Below are positions 51,221-60,621 of a stretch of DNA of 64,000 nt, one piece after another. The DNA comes from Caulobacteraceae bacterium (GTDB lineage: Bacteria > Pseudomonadota > Alphaproteobacteria > Caulobacterales > Caulobacteraceae), in contig CANJPZ010000007.1 in NCBI GenBank assembly GCA_947476325.1, positions 48,886-112,885 on the forward strand. The letters run 5' to 3'. Below the pieces are notes generated by a model. The model made no database searches, was not told where the DNA came from, and saw nothing but the letters and a program-made list of their open reading frames with translations. The position numbers were made by a program, and so were the translations under genes. Within the stretch, counting starts at the first letter, position 1; each line of letters starts with the position of its first letter.

Positions 51221-52758
51221 ACCTGTTCGTGCCGGCATCGTTCCTCTGGTTCATGCGTCACGAGCTGCGGATCTCGTGGCGCTATTTGGCGGCCATGGGT
51301 GGGGGCAAGGGACGGTCGCTCTTCTTCACCCTGGGATTCATCGTGTTGATCTCGGTGATGCTGGCCTTTCTGTTCGGGCCCAGGATCGTCCACATAACGC
51401 CGCTGTCGCCGCTGTCGATCATCGCCCTGGCGCTGATCATGGCTTTCATGACCAGTTTGATGTTCGCCCAAATTCTGGGGATGGCGACGCTGATCTTCTA
51501 CGATCGCGGCGATCTGGACATGATGCTGGCCTCGCCCGTGCGGCCCTGGAAAATCCTGGCTGTGCGCATGGTGGCCATGGCCTTCAACGCCCTGCTTTTC
51601 TATCTGGTGCTCGTCGGACCGCTGATCGTCACCGGCGCGGCCTTTGGCGGCTGGGGCCTTTTGGCCGCGCCGGTGGTGCTGGCGTCCCTGGCCCTTTTGT
51701 CGACCAGCCTGGGCGTCTCGATCGCCATGGGGCTGTTTCGGCTCCTGGGGCCGCGACGCACCCGCACCGTCGCCCAGCTGTTCGGCGCCCTTATCGGGGT
51801 CAGTTTTCTGCTTATCCGGCTGATGATCCCGACGCGCGGCAATGGCGCGGTCATGGCTCAGATGCGCACTTCGCTGGAGACCAGCTGGTGGGGTCCGTTC
51901 GCCACCTGGATGGCACGGGCGGCCACAGGAGACCTGCTGCCCCTGGCCTGCGTTGTCGTCGCCAGCGCCGGTGTCTTCGTCCTTGTGACCGGGTTGCTGG
52001 GCGCGCGGTTCGCCGCGGACGCCAGCATCGCCGCCGGCGCCGTGGAGTCCGCGCCGCGTCGCAGTTCGCGCCAGAAGACCGGATTCGCGGCGGGCCTGAT
52101 GCGCAACATGGTCGGCAAGGAACTGAAACTGCTGTCGCGCGATCCGGCGCTGATTTCGCAGGTGCTGCTGCAGGTCATCTATCTGCCGATCATCATGTTC
52201 GTGTCGATGCGCGGCGGGCGAAACACCTTCAGCGCGTTCACGCACCTGACCTATGCGGTCGCCGCAGGGGCCATGGTTTATGTCGCCGGACAGCTGGCGG
52301 CCGGTCTTGGCTGGTTGACCATCTCGGCCGAGGAGGCGCCTGAGCTATTGACGGCCGCGCCGGTGACCAGCGACGAGGTGGCGCGCGCCAAGGTTCTGGC
52401 GGTCGTCTTGCCGGTCGCGGTTCTGCTGGCCGTGCTGAGCGCGTTTCTGGCGTGGTTTTCGCCATGGTCCGGACTGATCGCCTTTGTGGGATCCTGCGCC
52501 TGCGCGGCGGTGATCGCCTATGTCGAACTCTGGCTGCAGCGGCCGGGCAAACGATCGGCCTACCGGATGCGCCGTCGCGGCACGGGCAGCATCTGGGTGG
52601 GCCTGCTGGAGACCCTGGTCTGCGGCCTGGCCGGCGCGACCGCGGGCATGATCGCAGGGGGAACGCTGCTGGCGATCATCCCGGGCATCCTGCTGTTCGC
52701 CGTGATTGCGCTGATCGCCTCAGTCAACAAGGACAAGTGGCTGAGCCGTGCCGCATAA
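51217..52758 (+). CDS. ABC transporter permease
   Basis: The 513-residue product (GTG 51217) has about ten or more hydrophobic helices with a soluble portion around residue 200-290. It is a multi-span permease of the type that pairs with DrrA-like ATPases. The substrate is unknown. It overlaps mutT by 11 bases. Confidence 0.82.
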   Translation: MNLFVPASFLWFMRHELRISWRYLAAMGGGKGRSLFFTLGFIVLISVMLAFLFGPRIVHITPLSPLSIIALALIMAFMTSLMFAQILGMATLIFYDRGDLDMMLASPVRPWKILAVRMVAMAFNALLFYLVLVGPLIVTGAAFGGWGLLAAPVVLASLALLSTSLGVSIAMGLFRLLGPRRTRTVAQLFGALIGVSFLLIRLMIPTRGNGAVMAQMRTSLETSWWGPFATWMARAATGDLLPLACVVVASAGVFVLVTGLLGARFAADASIAAGAVESAPRRSSRQKTGFAAGLMRNMVGKELKLLSRDPALISQVLLQVIYLPIIMFVSMRGGRNTFSAFTHLTYAVAAGAMVYVAGQLAAGLGWLTISAEEAPELLTAAPVTSDEVARAKVLAVVLPVAVLLAVLSAFLAWFSPWSGLIAFVGSCACAAVIAYVELWLQRPGKRSAYRMRRRGTGSIWVGLLETLVCGLAGATAGMIAGGTLLAIIPGILLFAVIALIASVNKDKWLSRAA

Positions 52759-53152
52759 GACGCTCCTGGTCGCGGCCTGCGCCCTCATCGACGCCGACGG
52801 ACGGGTGCTGATCTGCAAGCGGCCTCAGGGCAAGGCGCTGGCGGGCCTTTGGGAATTTCCCGGTGGCAAGGTGGAGCCGGGCGAGACGCCTGAGCAGTGC
52901 CTGATCCGCGAACTGGACGAGGAATTGGGCATCGAGGTGGCCGAGGCCTGCCTGGCGCCGTTCGTATTCGCCAGCCATCTTTACGAAACATTTCACCTCC
53001 TTATGCCACTTTACCTGTGCCGACGCTGGACCGGTCTGGTCCAAGCAAAAGAACATGAGGCGCTGGCATGGGTGAGGCCCGAAAAACTGAGCGAGTATCC
53101 GATGCCGCCGGCGGACGCGCCGTTGGTGGCCTGGCTTTGCGATCTCTTGTAG
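52748..53152 (+). CDS. mutT: Nudix hydrolase, 8-oxo-dGTP diphosphatase-type MutT
   Basis: The 134-residue product starts GTG 52748 and has a complete Nudix box at G40-I62 (GGKVEPGETPEQCLIRELDEE). WEFPGG before the box and a final WVRPEKL are typical of MutT. It clears oxidised nucleotides such as 8-oxo-dGTP. It ends inside the Flp pilin frame. Confidence 0.9.
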   Translation: MPHKTLLVAACALIDADGRVLICKRPQGKALAGLWEFPGGKVEPGETPEQCLIRELDEELGIEVAEACLAPFVFASHLYETFHLLMPLYLCRRWTGLVQAKEHEALAWVRPEKLSEYPMPPADAPLVAWLCDLL

Positions 53153-53310
53153 CCCGGTTCCTTGGCGATGAAAGCGGCGCCACGGCGATCGAATACGGCC
53201 TGATCGCCGGTCTGATCTTTCTGGCCATCATTGGCGGGGTTGGACTGTTCTCAGCCAAGACCACCGAAACCTATGACAAGATCGGCACGTCAATCGGCGG
53301 TGTGCTTTAG
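53068..53310 (+). CDS. Flp-type IVb pilin
   Basis: The frame from ATG 53068 encodes 80 residues; a TTG at 53137 would give the 58-residue length usual for Flp pilins. The GDESGATAIEYGLIAGLIFLAI segment is the prepilin cleavage and hydrophobic core (G/ATAIEYG with the conserved Glu). It overlaps the mutT 3' end by 85 bases in another frame if the ATG is used, or by 16 bases if the TTG is. No tad genes are in the window. Confidence 0.75.
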   Translation: MGEARKTERVSDAAGGRAVGGLALRSLVARFLGDESGATAIEYGLIAGLIFLAIIGGVGLFSAKTTETYDKIGTSIGGVL

Positions 53311-54206
53311 CTTTCCCGCTCGCGCTTGACGGCCTGCAAGGCGTCTTCGAGCCGAACCGTTCCCGACCCGCGCGGTAGCGGCTTCTGCTGGCTTTCATGC
53401 GGCGCCCAACCCGTCAGGGTCAGAATGTCGAAGGTTGCCGACACCTTGCCATCGGGACCGGAAAACCGGTCCTGATAGATCTGGCAGGCCCGTGCGATGA
53501 CGGCGCGGGACAGGGGCCGCGCCGGCTCCAGCATGGCGGCGGTCTCACCCATGGCCCTGAGGTCCGCAATCAACCTGAGTGGATGGGCATAGCGCACCAC
53601 CACGCGATCGACGTCCGCGACCGGCAGGGCGAATCCGGCCCGCTGCAACAGGCCCGCTGCGTCATAGGCCTCGGCCAGGGGCGCAACGCGCAGGCCAGCA
53701 CCATTGGTCAGTTCGGCCTCGGCCGCCATCAGCGACTGGCGAAGTTCCGTAAAGCTGTCGCCGCCTAGGATCGCGCCGAGGAATAGCCCGTCCGGCTTGA
53801 GGGCGCGGCGTATCTGGATCATGGCCCCGGGCAGGTCGTTGGCCCAGTGCAAGGCCAGGCTGGAGACCACCAGGTCCAGGCTTGCGGACGCGAACGGCAG
53901 GCGCTCTTCGTCTGCCTGCAGTCTTGCGCCGGGCCGCGCCGCCAGCATGCGCGCCGACAGGTCGGTCTCAATCAGCAGCCCGACTTTGGCCGCCGCATCG
54001 CTTTGCGCGAGCAGACGGGAGAAGACCCCGGTCCTCGCGCCTAGGTCGACGGCCACCGGAAAGTTGCGCATGATGGCCTCCAGGCGTTCGACCAGATCGG
54101 CGGCCGCCCGGACTTTCAGGAAGTCAGCTGCTCCAAAGGCGCGCGCCGCCCGGTCCAGCCGGCGGCGGTGCAGGGTGCGGTCAAAAAGGCGGGGAGGGGC
54201 TGCCAT
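53307..54206 (-). CDS. SAM-dependent methyltransferase (BioC/NDUFAF5-like)
   Basis: The 299-residue product starts MAAPPRLFDRTLHRRRLDRA and has the class I methyltransferase core: VDLGARTGVFSRLLAQ (motif I), ERLPFASASLDLVVSSLALHWAND (motifs II-III). The N-terminal region matches alphaproteobacterial relatives of NDUFAF5. It could act in biotin synthesis or complex I assembly; sequence does not decide. Its stop overlaps the Flp stop by 4 bases (TTAG). Confidence 0.78.
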   Translation of the reverse strand: MAAPPRLFDRTLHRRRLDRAARAFGAADFLKVRAAADLVERLEAIMRNFPVAVDLGARTGVFSRLLAQSDAAAKVGLLIETDLSARMLAARPGARLQADEERLPFASASLDLVVSSLALHWANDLPGAMIQIRRALKPDGLFLGAILGGDSFTELRQSLMAAEAELTNGAGLRVAPLAEAYDAAGLLQRAGFALPVADVDRVVVRYAHPLRLIADLRAMGETAAMLEPARPLSRAVIARACQIYQDRFSGPDGKVSATFDILTLTGWAPHESQQKPLPRGSGTVRLEDALQAVKRERES

Positions 54207-54229
54207 GTCAGGGTGTTTAGCAAATCGCG

Positions 54230-54967
54230 ATGACTAGGCGCTTGTTTTCCGCAGCCCTGGACCTGTTCTTTCCGCCGTCGCTGCTGGATGGCGGAGCGCG
54301 GGCCCTGACAACGGGACTGAGTCCCGAGGCGTGGTCGCAGGTGACCTTTATAGATATAGACGCGCCCTGCTGCGATGGCTGTGGCGCGCCCTTCGAATAC
54401 GAGACCGGGCTCCATTGCGCGCCCTGTCAGGCAAAACCGCGCGCCTTTGAGCGGGCGCGGGCGGCCTGTGTTTATGACGAGGCCTCGCGCGACCTGATCC
54501 TGCAATACAAGCACGCCGATCGCACCAAGCTTGCGCCCATGTTCGCCGCCTGGGTGGGACGGGCGGCGGGCGCCCTGTTGAGCGAAGCGGATCTGATCGC
54601 TCCGGCGCCGTTGCACCCGGGTCGCCTGTTCCGGCGGCGTTATAACCAGGCCGCCGAGATCGCGCGGCTGGTGGCGCGAAGCGCAGGCCTGTCCTATCTG
54701 CCCGACGCCCTGCTGCGCCGTCGCGACACCGGCAGCCAGGCCGGCCGATCGGGTGCGGGCAGGCGGCGTAATGTGGCTTCGGCCTTTGAGGTTTCGCCGT
54801 CTGGCGTCGCGAAGATCGCGGGCCGGCGCGTGCTGCTGATCGATGACGTGCTGACCACCGGCGCGACGGCCGAGGCCTGTGCGCGGGCGCTGAAGGCCGG
54901 GGGTGCGGCGGGCGTCGATGTCGCAGTCATTGCCCGGGTGAAAGCTGCGGCGAGTCTGCCTATATGA
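54230..54967 (+). CDS. ComF-family amidophosphoribosyltransferase-like protein
   Basis: The 245-residue product has an N-terminal zinc-ribbon-like set of cysteines (C47, C48, C51, C63, C66) and a PRPP-binding motif LLIDDVLTTGAT (about 202-213). ComF proteins assist DNA uptake in naturally competent bacteria; relatives in others are of unclear role. It is divergent from the methyltransferase gene by 23 bases. Confidence 0.88.
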   Translation: MTRRLFSAALDLFFPPSLLDGGARALTTGLSPEAWSQVTFIDIDAPCCDGCGAPFEYETGLHCAPCQAKPRAFERARAACVYDEASRDLILQYKHADRTKLAPMFAAWVGRAAGALLSEADLIAPAPLHPGRLFRRRYNQAAEIARLVARSAGLSYLPDALLRRRDTGSQAGRSGAGRRRNVASAFEVSPSGVAKIAGRRVLLIDDVLTTGATAEACARALKAGGAAGVDVAVIARVKAAASLPI

Positions 54968-55008
54968 GGATCTGGCCCACGAATTGGTGAGCGTCTCCAG
55001 AGGCCGGA

Positions 55009-55266
55009 ATGACAAAGGTCGTCATCTACACCCGCCCGTTTTGCGGCTATTGCGCCAGAGCGCTGCGTCTGTTGACCGACAAGGGCGCCGACATGACTGA
55101 GATCGAGGCCGGCATGGATCCCGAACTGCGCAAGGAAATGGTCGAGCGGTCCGGCGGTGGAAACACATTTCCGCAGATATTTATCGGCGATACCCACGTG
55201 GGCGGATGCGACGAACTCGAGGCGCTGGAGGACGAGGGCCGCCTCGACGCCCTGCTGGCCGGATGA
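55009..55266 (+). CDS. grxC: Glutaredoxin 3
   Basis: The 85-residue product has the dithiol active site C12-G-Y-C15 and the TFPQIFIGDTHVGGCDEL GSH-binding stretch. It reduces disulfides with glutathione. It overlaps the nitrilase start (ATGA at 55263-55266). Confidence 0.94.
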   Translation: MTKVVIYTRPFCGYCARALRLLTDKGADMTEIEAGMDPELRKEMVERSGGGNTFPQIFIGDTHVGGCDELEALEDEGRLDALLAG

Positions 55267-56087
55267 CTGTATTGCGCGTAGCCCTGATCCAGACCCGAAC
55301 ACCGGCCAGCCAGACCGCGGCTCTGGACCATACGGCGCCGCTGATCGAGCAGGCGGCGCTGGGGGGCGCCAATTTTGTCCTGACGCCGGAAGGCTCGAAT
55401 TTTCTCCAGAAGAGCAGGCCAGCCTTCGAGCAGACCGTTTCCGATCCGGAGGAGGACATCTTTGTCGACGGCGTGCGGGCGCTGGCGCGACGCCATTCGA
55501 TCCACATCCTGATCGGCTCGGCCCTGGTGCGCGGCGAGGACGGGCGCTTTGCCAACCGGTCGCTGATGGTAGACCCGGCGGGCGCCGTTATCGCCACCTA
55601 CGACAAAATTCACATGTTCGACGTTGATCTGCCGACCGGAGAGCGGCATCGCGAGTCAAATGTTTATGCACCAGGCGAGCGGGCGGTGATGGTCGACACG
55701 CCGTTTGGCGGCGTCGGTCTGACCATCTGTTACGATATCCGGTTTCCGGGCCTGTACCGGCGTCTGGCGATCGCCGGCGCTTCGATCCTCACCGTTCCGG
55801 CCGCCTTCACCCGTCCGACCGGCGCAGCCCACTGGGAGGTGCTGTTGCGCGCCCGGGCCATAGAGAACGGCGCCTTTGTGCTGGCCCCGGCGCAGGGTGG
55901 AACCCACGAGGACGGACGGGCGACCTGGGGCCGGTCCATGGCGATCGCGCCCTGGGGTGAGGTGATCGCCGCGTCCGATGGGGACGAGCCCGGCGTGATC
56001 TTCGCCGATCTTGATCTGGATGCCGTCGGCGCGGCTCGCAGCGCCATACCCTCGCTTGCCAATGGGCGGGAGTTTACCGGTCCGTGA
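55263..56087 (+). CDS. Carbon-nitrogen hydrolase (nitrilase superfamily, Nit1-like)
   Basis: The 274-residue product has the Glu-Lys-Cys triad: E43, K115 and C156 in ICYDIRFPGLYR. The sequence is close to the Nit1/deaminated glutathione amidase group, consistent with the adjacent glutaredoxin. The stop overlaps the DUF1178 start by 4 bases. Confidence 0.9.
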   Translation: MTVLRVALIQTRTPASQTAALDHTAPLIEQAALGGANFVLTPEGSNFLQKSRPAFEQTVSDPEEDIFVDGVRALARRHSIHILIGSALVRGEDGRFANRSLMVDPAGAVIATYDKIHMFDVDLPTGERHRESNVYAPGERAVMVDTPFGGVGLTICYDIRFPGLYRRLAIAGASILTVPAAFTRPTGAAHWEVLLRARAIENGAFVLAPAQGGTHEDGRATWGRSMAIAPWGEVIAASDGDEPGVIFADLDLDAVGAARSAIPSLANGREFTGP

Positions 56088-56485
56088 TCCGTTACGCGCT
56101 CGCCTGCGCCACCGGGCATGAGTTTGAAGGCTGGTTCGCCTCGTCGGCCGACTATGACGACCAGGAGTCCGGCGGTCTGCTGCATTGTCCGGTGTGCAAC
56201 TCATCGCGGATCGCCAAGCAGATCATGGCTCCAGGCGTGGTGAGCCAGCGCTCGGGCGATGGCATGATGGAAGCCATCAACCAGCTGCGCGACCATGTGG
56301 AAGCCACGTACGAAAACGTCGGCGACGCCTTTGCGTCCGAGGCCCGCGCCATCCACGAAGGCAAGGCCGAGACCCGCGAAATATTCGGGCAGGCCACGCC
56401 GCGCGAGGTCGAGGGTCTGGTCGCCGATGGGGTGCCCGTGGCGGCCCTGCCGCCCAGACCGCCCGCCAAACGTCAGATGAACTAG
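56084..56485 (+). CDS. DUF1178 protein
   Basis: The 133-residue product starts at GTG 56084. CATGHEFEGWFASSADYDDQ and HCPVCNSS suggest a zinc-binding Cys pattern, as in DUF1178. Function unknown. It closes the grxC-nitrilase-DUF1178 operon, an arrangement common in Alphaproteobacteria. Confidence 0.85.
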   Translation: MIRYALACATGHEFEGWFASSADYDDQESGGLLHCPVCNSSRIAKQIMAPGVVSQRSGDGMMEAINQLRDHVEATYENVGDAFASEARAIHEGKAETREIFGQATPREVEGLVADGVPVAALPPRPPAKRQMN

Positions 56486-56781
56486 CCCTGGCTCATGGTG
56501 TCCAGGTCGAACCCGGCCCGCCGGTCGTTTCCTGCTTGGGCGCGCCTCAGTCACCCCGCACACATTTTGAGTATGGGTATGGGCCGGGCCTTCCGTTTTG
56601 GCGAGCAGTCTCGCCGCTTAAACCCGCGCGGACGGCCAGTTTGCCGTGACTGAACTCCCCAAACTGCAGGTTTTACCGCTGATCGGGCGCGCTACGGTCA
56701 AGCTGTTGTAATTTTGCGATCTGTTTGAAATAGTCTGCCCAAATACCAGCGATCGACGACCGTTAGGGCCCTGGGGGCGTG

Positions 56782-57147
56782 ATGAGTGAAGTGGTGGCGT
56801 TCAAGCGTCCGGCAATGCGTCGTAACAGCCGCCGGGCCATCCGGCTGGCCATTGTTGTGCAGATCATCGAGGCGCTCGAAAAGAACGGCGGCAGCGCCCA
56901 TTGCGATGTTGTGATCAGCCAGATAGCGGCGGACCGGAAGTTGACTGACCCGCAAGCCGTGGCCGCGCTGCGCCGCCAGGTGATGGAAGTCTTCAAGGCC
57001 CATTGCGAGGAGCCGGCGGTTCCGGCGCAGGAGCTTGTGATGTTCCGCAGGGTCTACGGGCCGGACTCGCGCCGCTGGGGCTTTTCAGGTGGTTTCCACC
57101 ATCAGCGCCGTCTCGGTGTCATCGATCTCGAAGCGAAAATCAGCTGA
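56782..57147 (+). CDS. Hypothetical protein
   Basis: The 121-residue product begins MSEVVAFKRPAMRRNSRRAI. The N-terminal part is basic and helical, with VVQIIEALEKNGG and DVVISQIAADRKLT suggesting a DNA-binding-like helical domain, but no family is recognised. The C terminus is Arg/His-rich (FSGGFHHQRRLG). It is convergent with the regulator gene, 3 bases apart. Confidence 0.6.
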   Translation: MSEVVAFKRPAMRRNSRRAIRLAIVVQIIEALEKNGGSAHCDVVISQIAADRKLTDPQAVAALRRQVMEVFKAHCEEPAVPAQELVMFRRVYGPDSRRWGFSGGFHHQRRLGVIDLEAKIS

Positions 57148-57150
57148 CGC

Positions 57151-57648
57151 TCAGCCGGCGAGTTCGCCGCGGGCCATGCCTTCCAGGTCGAAACCGGCGG
57201 CGTAGAGCGTTCCCAGCATCTTGCGCAGGCCGACGTACTGCATCTCGGTGATCTCCTTTTGATCTGAAACATAGGCGGCCGGGACAATGACGCCTTGGTC
57301 CTGAACGCGCACGCAGGCGCCTTCCTTCAGCAGTTTGTTGATATGGCGGCGGGTGGTTTCGTACGGAAGGCTCAGGGCGCGGGCCACGGCGCTGACGCTG
57401 ATCGGCTTGCGCGCTGTATCAGGCGGCACGGCGTCCCGGCTGGCCAGTGTGTGGCCCTCCTCCGAAGGGGGCTGCAAGTGACGAACATTGGCTTCGAGGG
57501 TGGTCGCCAGGATCAAGCCTCTGACCAGGTCACCGCCACCGAGCTTTGCCAATGCCATGCAATAGCGGATCATGAACTGGGTGGCGATCCGGGCCGCGAC
57601 CCGCTCGCCGTTTCCGGCGGTGGGCAGGGCGAACTCAGGACGTAGCAT
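57151..57648 (-). CDS. Regulator-like protein with C-terminal winged helix
   Basis: The 165-residue product (from ATG 57648; GTG 57660 is possible) has a helix-turn-helix-like part at about residues 85-135 (ISVSAVARALSLPYETTRRH and INKLLKEGACV), resembling a MarR/Rrf2-like wing. The N-terminal region is unrecognised. Target genes are unknown. Confidence 0.65.
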   Translation of the reverse strand: MLRPEFALPTAGNGERVAARIATQFMIRYCMALAKLGGGDLVRGLILATTLEANVRHLQPPSEEGHTLASRDAVPPDTARKPISVSAVARALSLPYETTRRHINKLLKEGACVRVQDQGVIVPAAYVSDQKEITEMQYVGLRKMLGTLYAAGFDLEGMARGELAG

Positions 57649-57813
57649 AAGGGCGCACACTTTCCGGGCGGATTATCTTGGGCTGATGCGCAAGACCGTG
57701 CGCCGCCGCCCGCCACGGCTGCCGTCCTGAGCAGTTTACGCAAAATTGAGCACCGTTCCTGCTATAGATCAAAGATCGTGATGCAAGGGCCAATCCGCCC
57801 AAAAGACGTCGCG

Positions 57814-58560
57814 TCAGCCGGGGCGTGTCACGATCATCATATAGTTGACGTCGCTGTCCGCCGACCGGAACCACTGACCAGACAGGGGATCGAAGCAGAT
57901 TCCGAACGGGCCTTCGATTCCCAACTTCTGGTCCGCGACAAAGCCGCGCATCTCCTCAGGTTTGATGAACCTGTTCCAGTCGTGAGTGCCCGGCGGCAAC
58001 CAGCGCAGGATATATTCCGCCCCGACCTTGGCCAGGGCAAAGGCCTTGAGCGTCCGGTTCAGGCTGGCGACGATCATCAGGCCGCCAGGGGCCAGCAGGC
58101 GTGAGCAGCTGCGCAGGAACTCGCCGGGATCAGCCACGTGCTCGATGACCTCCATGTTGAGGATGAGATCGAACCGCTCGCCCGCCGCTTCCAGCGCCTC
58201 GGCGGTCGAGGCGCGGTAGTCGATCGAAAGCCCCCCGTCTTCGGCGTGGGTCATGGCGGTCTTGATGTTGCGCTCTGAGGCGTCGACTCCGGTCACCGAA
58301 AAGCCGAGCCGCGCCATGGGCTCGGACAGCAGACCGCCGCCGCATCCGATGTCGAGCAAGGCAAGGCCCTCGAACGGCCGGCGCGCCGCCGCATCGCGGC
58401 TGAAGTGGCTGAGCGCCCGCTCGCGAATAAAGCCCAGGCGAACGGGATTGAATTTGTGAAGTGGCGCGAACTTGCCTTTCGGATCCCACCATTCGGCGGC
58501 AATTCTGGAAAACCGTTCGACTTCGGCTGGATCGATGGATGAGCGGGGCGCGGCGGTCAT
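57814..58560 (-). CDS. ubiG: Ubiquinone biosynthesis O-methyltransferase
   Basis: The 248-residue product starts [20 protein letters not shown]; the [20 protein letters not shown] stretch and [14 protein letters not shown] (motif I, about 68-81) are typical of UbiG. It catalyses both O-methylations in ubiquinone synthesis. It precedes, on the same strand, the 3' side of the HTH gene and lies 14 bases from the SdsA-like gene stop. Confidence 0.95.
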   Translation of the reverse strand: MTAAPRSSIDPAEVERFSRIAAEWWDPKGKFAPLHKFNPVRLGFIRERALSHFSRDAAARRPFEGLALLDIGCGGGLLSEPMARLGFSVTGVDASERNIKTAMTHAEDGGLSIDYRASTAEALEAAGERFDLILNMEVIEHVADPGEFLRSCSRLLAPGGLMIVASLNRTLKAFALAKVGAEYILRWLPPGTHDWNRFIKPEEMRGFVADQKLGIEGPFGICFDPLSGQWFRSADSDVNYMMIVTRPG

Positions 58561-58574
58561 GCCCTATCCTAGCC

Positions 58575-60476
58575 TCAGGGCGTTACGATTCCGAACCAGA
58601 AATCGAAGCGGTCGAGCAGGCCGATCAACTGGATCAGGCCAGAGGCATCGCCTTCCACCTTCGCCGATCCGTCCGCCAGGGCCTCGTCGGCGGTCCGGAC
58701 GCCGGTGACCATGTCCACCAGGGTCCTGCGGTCGAGCCGCACCGCCGGGGCGCCGGGGGCGGTGCGGCCGGGCCGGTGACGCAGGACGCCGTTCTCGACC
58801 CGAACCTCAAAGGCCTCGCCGGTGTCGGTGAAGGTCAGGTTCAGGGCGATGTTGGTCTCGCCGGCCTCTTCGCCGTTCAGTCGCACCGACAGCGAATCCA
58901 GAAGGGTGGCGCAGGGCAGGTCGCGCAACTGGCCGGTCGCGCCCTGACGTGGCGTGGGCGAGGGCGGGCGCGGGTTTCTCAGCTCCAGCGCTCCCGACAG
59001 ATAGAACGAGCGCCAGGGGCCGGACTCGGCCTGATAGCCCAGCTGTTCCAGGGCGTCGGCCTGAAGGGCGAGGGCCCCGGCATTGTCCGGCTCGGCGAAC
59101 ACCAGATGGTTCACCAGTTCGGCCACCCAGCGATAATCGCCGGCCTCATAGGCGGCGCGCGCCTTGGTCAGGAGGGCCTCCGGACCGCCGGCCAGATCCA
59201 CGTAGCGTTGTCCGGCCTCGACGGGCGGGTGGGTGTGCAGGTTGGCCGGATTGCCGTCGAACCAGCCGAGATAGCGCTGATAGACCGCCTTGGCGTTGTG
59301 ATTGAGCGTGCCGTAGTAACCGCGGGTGTGCCACTCGGCCTCAAGGGTGGGCGGCAGGCGCAGCCGCTCGGCGATCTCGCGCGGCGTCAGGCCGTGGTTG
59401 GCCAGGCGCAGGGTCTGGTCGTGGATGAACTTGTAGAGGTCGCGTTGCTGGCCGAGGAACCGGCGGGCGCGAGCCTCGCCCCACTTTGGCCAGTGGTGGC
59501 TGGCGAACAGCACGTCGGTGCGTTCGGCGAACAGGTCGATGGCCTCGTCGATGTACCAGGCCCAGGCCTTGGCGTCGCGCACCTGGGCGCCGCGCGGGGT
59601 GTACAGGTTGTGCAGCTGGCAAGAGCAGTTCTCGGCCATGCACAGGGCCTTGTATCGCGGAAAGTAGAAATTCATCTCGGCCGGCGCCTCGGTCCCCGGC
59701 GTGACCTGGAACTCGATGTCGATGCCGTCGACCGTCATCGTCTCGCCCGTTCTGCCGATGCTGACCGTGGGCGGAACCAGGGAGACCCGGCCCGTCGAGA
59801 CGGTCTTGCCCAGGCCGGCGTCCACATGGCCGAGGGGGCCAGGCTTCAGCAGGGAGCCATACATATAGGTCGCCCGCCTGGACATGGCGTTGCCGGCCAG
59901 CACGTTTTCGCTGACGGCTTCCTCCAGAAAGCCCTCGGGGGCGATGATGGTCAGGCCGGCGGCGATATCGGCGTCCGAAAGCACGCCCCTGACCCCGCCG
60001 TAATGATCCACGTGGCTGTGGGTGTAGATCACCGCCGTCACCGGCTTGTCCCCGCGATGCTTTCGCATCAGGGCCAGGGCCGCGGCGGCCGGCTCGGCCG
60101 AGATCAGCGGGTCGATGACGATGTAGCCTTTCTCGCCCTCGATGAAGGTGATGTTCGACAGGTCGAAGTTGCGCACCTGATAGACGCCGGGCGTCACCTC
60201 GAAGAGGCCGTGGGTCATGTTCAGCCGGGCTTGGCGCCACAGGCCCGGATGGATGGAGGCCGGCCGCTCAGGCGCGTCCAGAAAGGCGAAGGGGGCAAGG
60301 TCCCACACTGCAGCGCCCTTGGCGTTCTCGACCCGCGCATCGGGGATCGTGCCGATGAAGCCGCGGCGGGCGTCGTCGAAATCGGCGCCGTCTTCGGAGG
60401 GCAGGCGCGCGGCGGCCGCAGCCTGGGCCGCGGCGGTGGCGGCGGTGGCGGTCTTCGGTGATCCATTCGAGGTCAT
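58575..60476 (-). CDS. SdsA1-like alkylsulfatase (metallo-beta-lactamase fold)
   Basis: The 633-residue product from ATG 60476 (GGGGAGAG upstream) has THSHVDHYGG (H153-x-H155-x-D157-H158) binding two Zn, and an AENCSCQLHN loop. The N-terminal catalytic domain is followed by a dimerisation helix region and a C-terminal SCP2-like domain, as in Pseudomonas SdsA1. It hydrolyses primary alkyl sulfates. No signal peptide is obvious, although the first 25 residues are Ala-rich. Confidence 0.88.
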   Translation of the reverse strand: MTSNGSPKTATAATAAAQAAAAARLPSEDGADFDDARRGFIGTIPDARVENAKGAAVWDLAPFAFLDAPERPASIHPGLWRQARLNMTHGLFEVTPGVYQVRNFDLSNITFIEGEKGYIVIDPLISAEPAAAALALMRKHRGDKPVTAVIYTHSHVDHYGGVRGVLSDADIAAGLTIIAPEGFLEEAVSENVLAGNAMSRRATYMYGSLLKPGPLGHVDAGLGKTVSTGRVSLVPPTVSIGRTGETMTVDGIDIEFQVTPGTEAPAEMNFYFPRYKALCMAENCSCQLHNLYTPRGAQVRDAKAWAWYIDEAIDLFAERTDVLFASHHWPKWGEARARRFLGQQRDLYKFIHDQTLRLANHGLTPREIAERLRLPPTLEAEWHTRGYYGTLNHNAKAVYQRYLGWFDGNPANLHTHPPVEAGQRYVDLAGGPEALLTKARAAYEAGDYRWVAELVNHLVFAEPDNAGALALQADALEQLGYQAESGPWRSFYLSGALELRNPRPPSPTPRQGATGQLRDLPCATLLDSLSVRLNGEEAGETNIALNLTFTDTGEAFEVRVENGVLRHRPGRTAPGAPAVRLDRRTLVDMVTGVRTADEALADGSAKVEGDASGLIQLIGLLDRFDFWFGIVTP

Positions 60477-60621
60477 GGCGTTGTCTCTCCCCTGGCTAGG
60501 TCTAGCCCGGAACCCCGTCTCCGGGACAGTGCGCGTGATCGCCGCGCATTGCCCACCGGCGACGAGCCCGCTAGGAACGGCGAGCCCTGCTTCGGGGCAA
60601 GCATGAGGGGATGAACCGGCG

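Noticed and set aside
57760..57780. FNR/FixK-type box upstream of the winged-helix gene
   Set aside because: Only one half-site (TTGAT) is present and the second half does not match.
58461..60461. A 666-residue open frame on the plus strand opposite the alkylsulfatase
   Set aside because: High GC leaves long antisense frames. The minus-strand gene has clear family motifs throughout.
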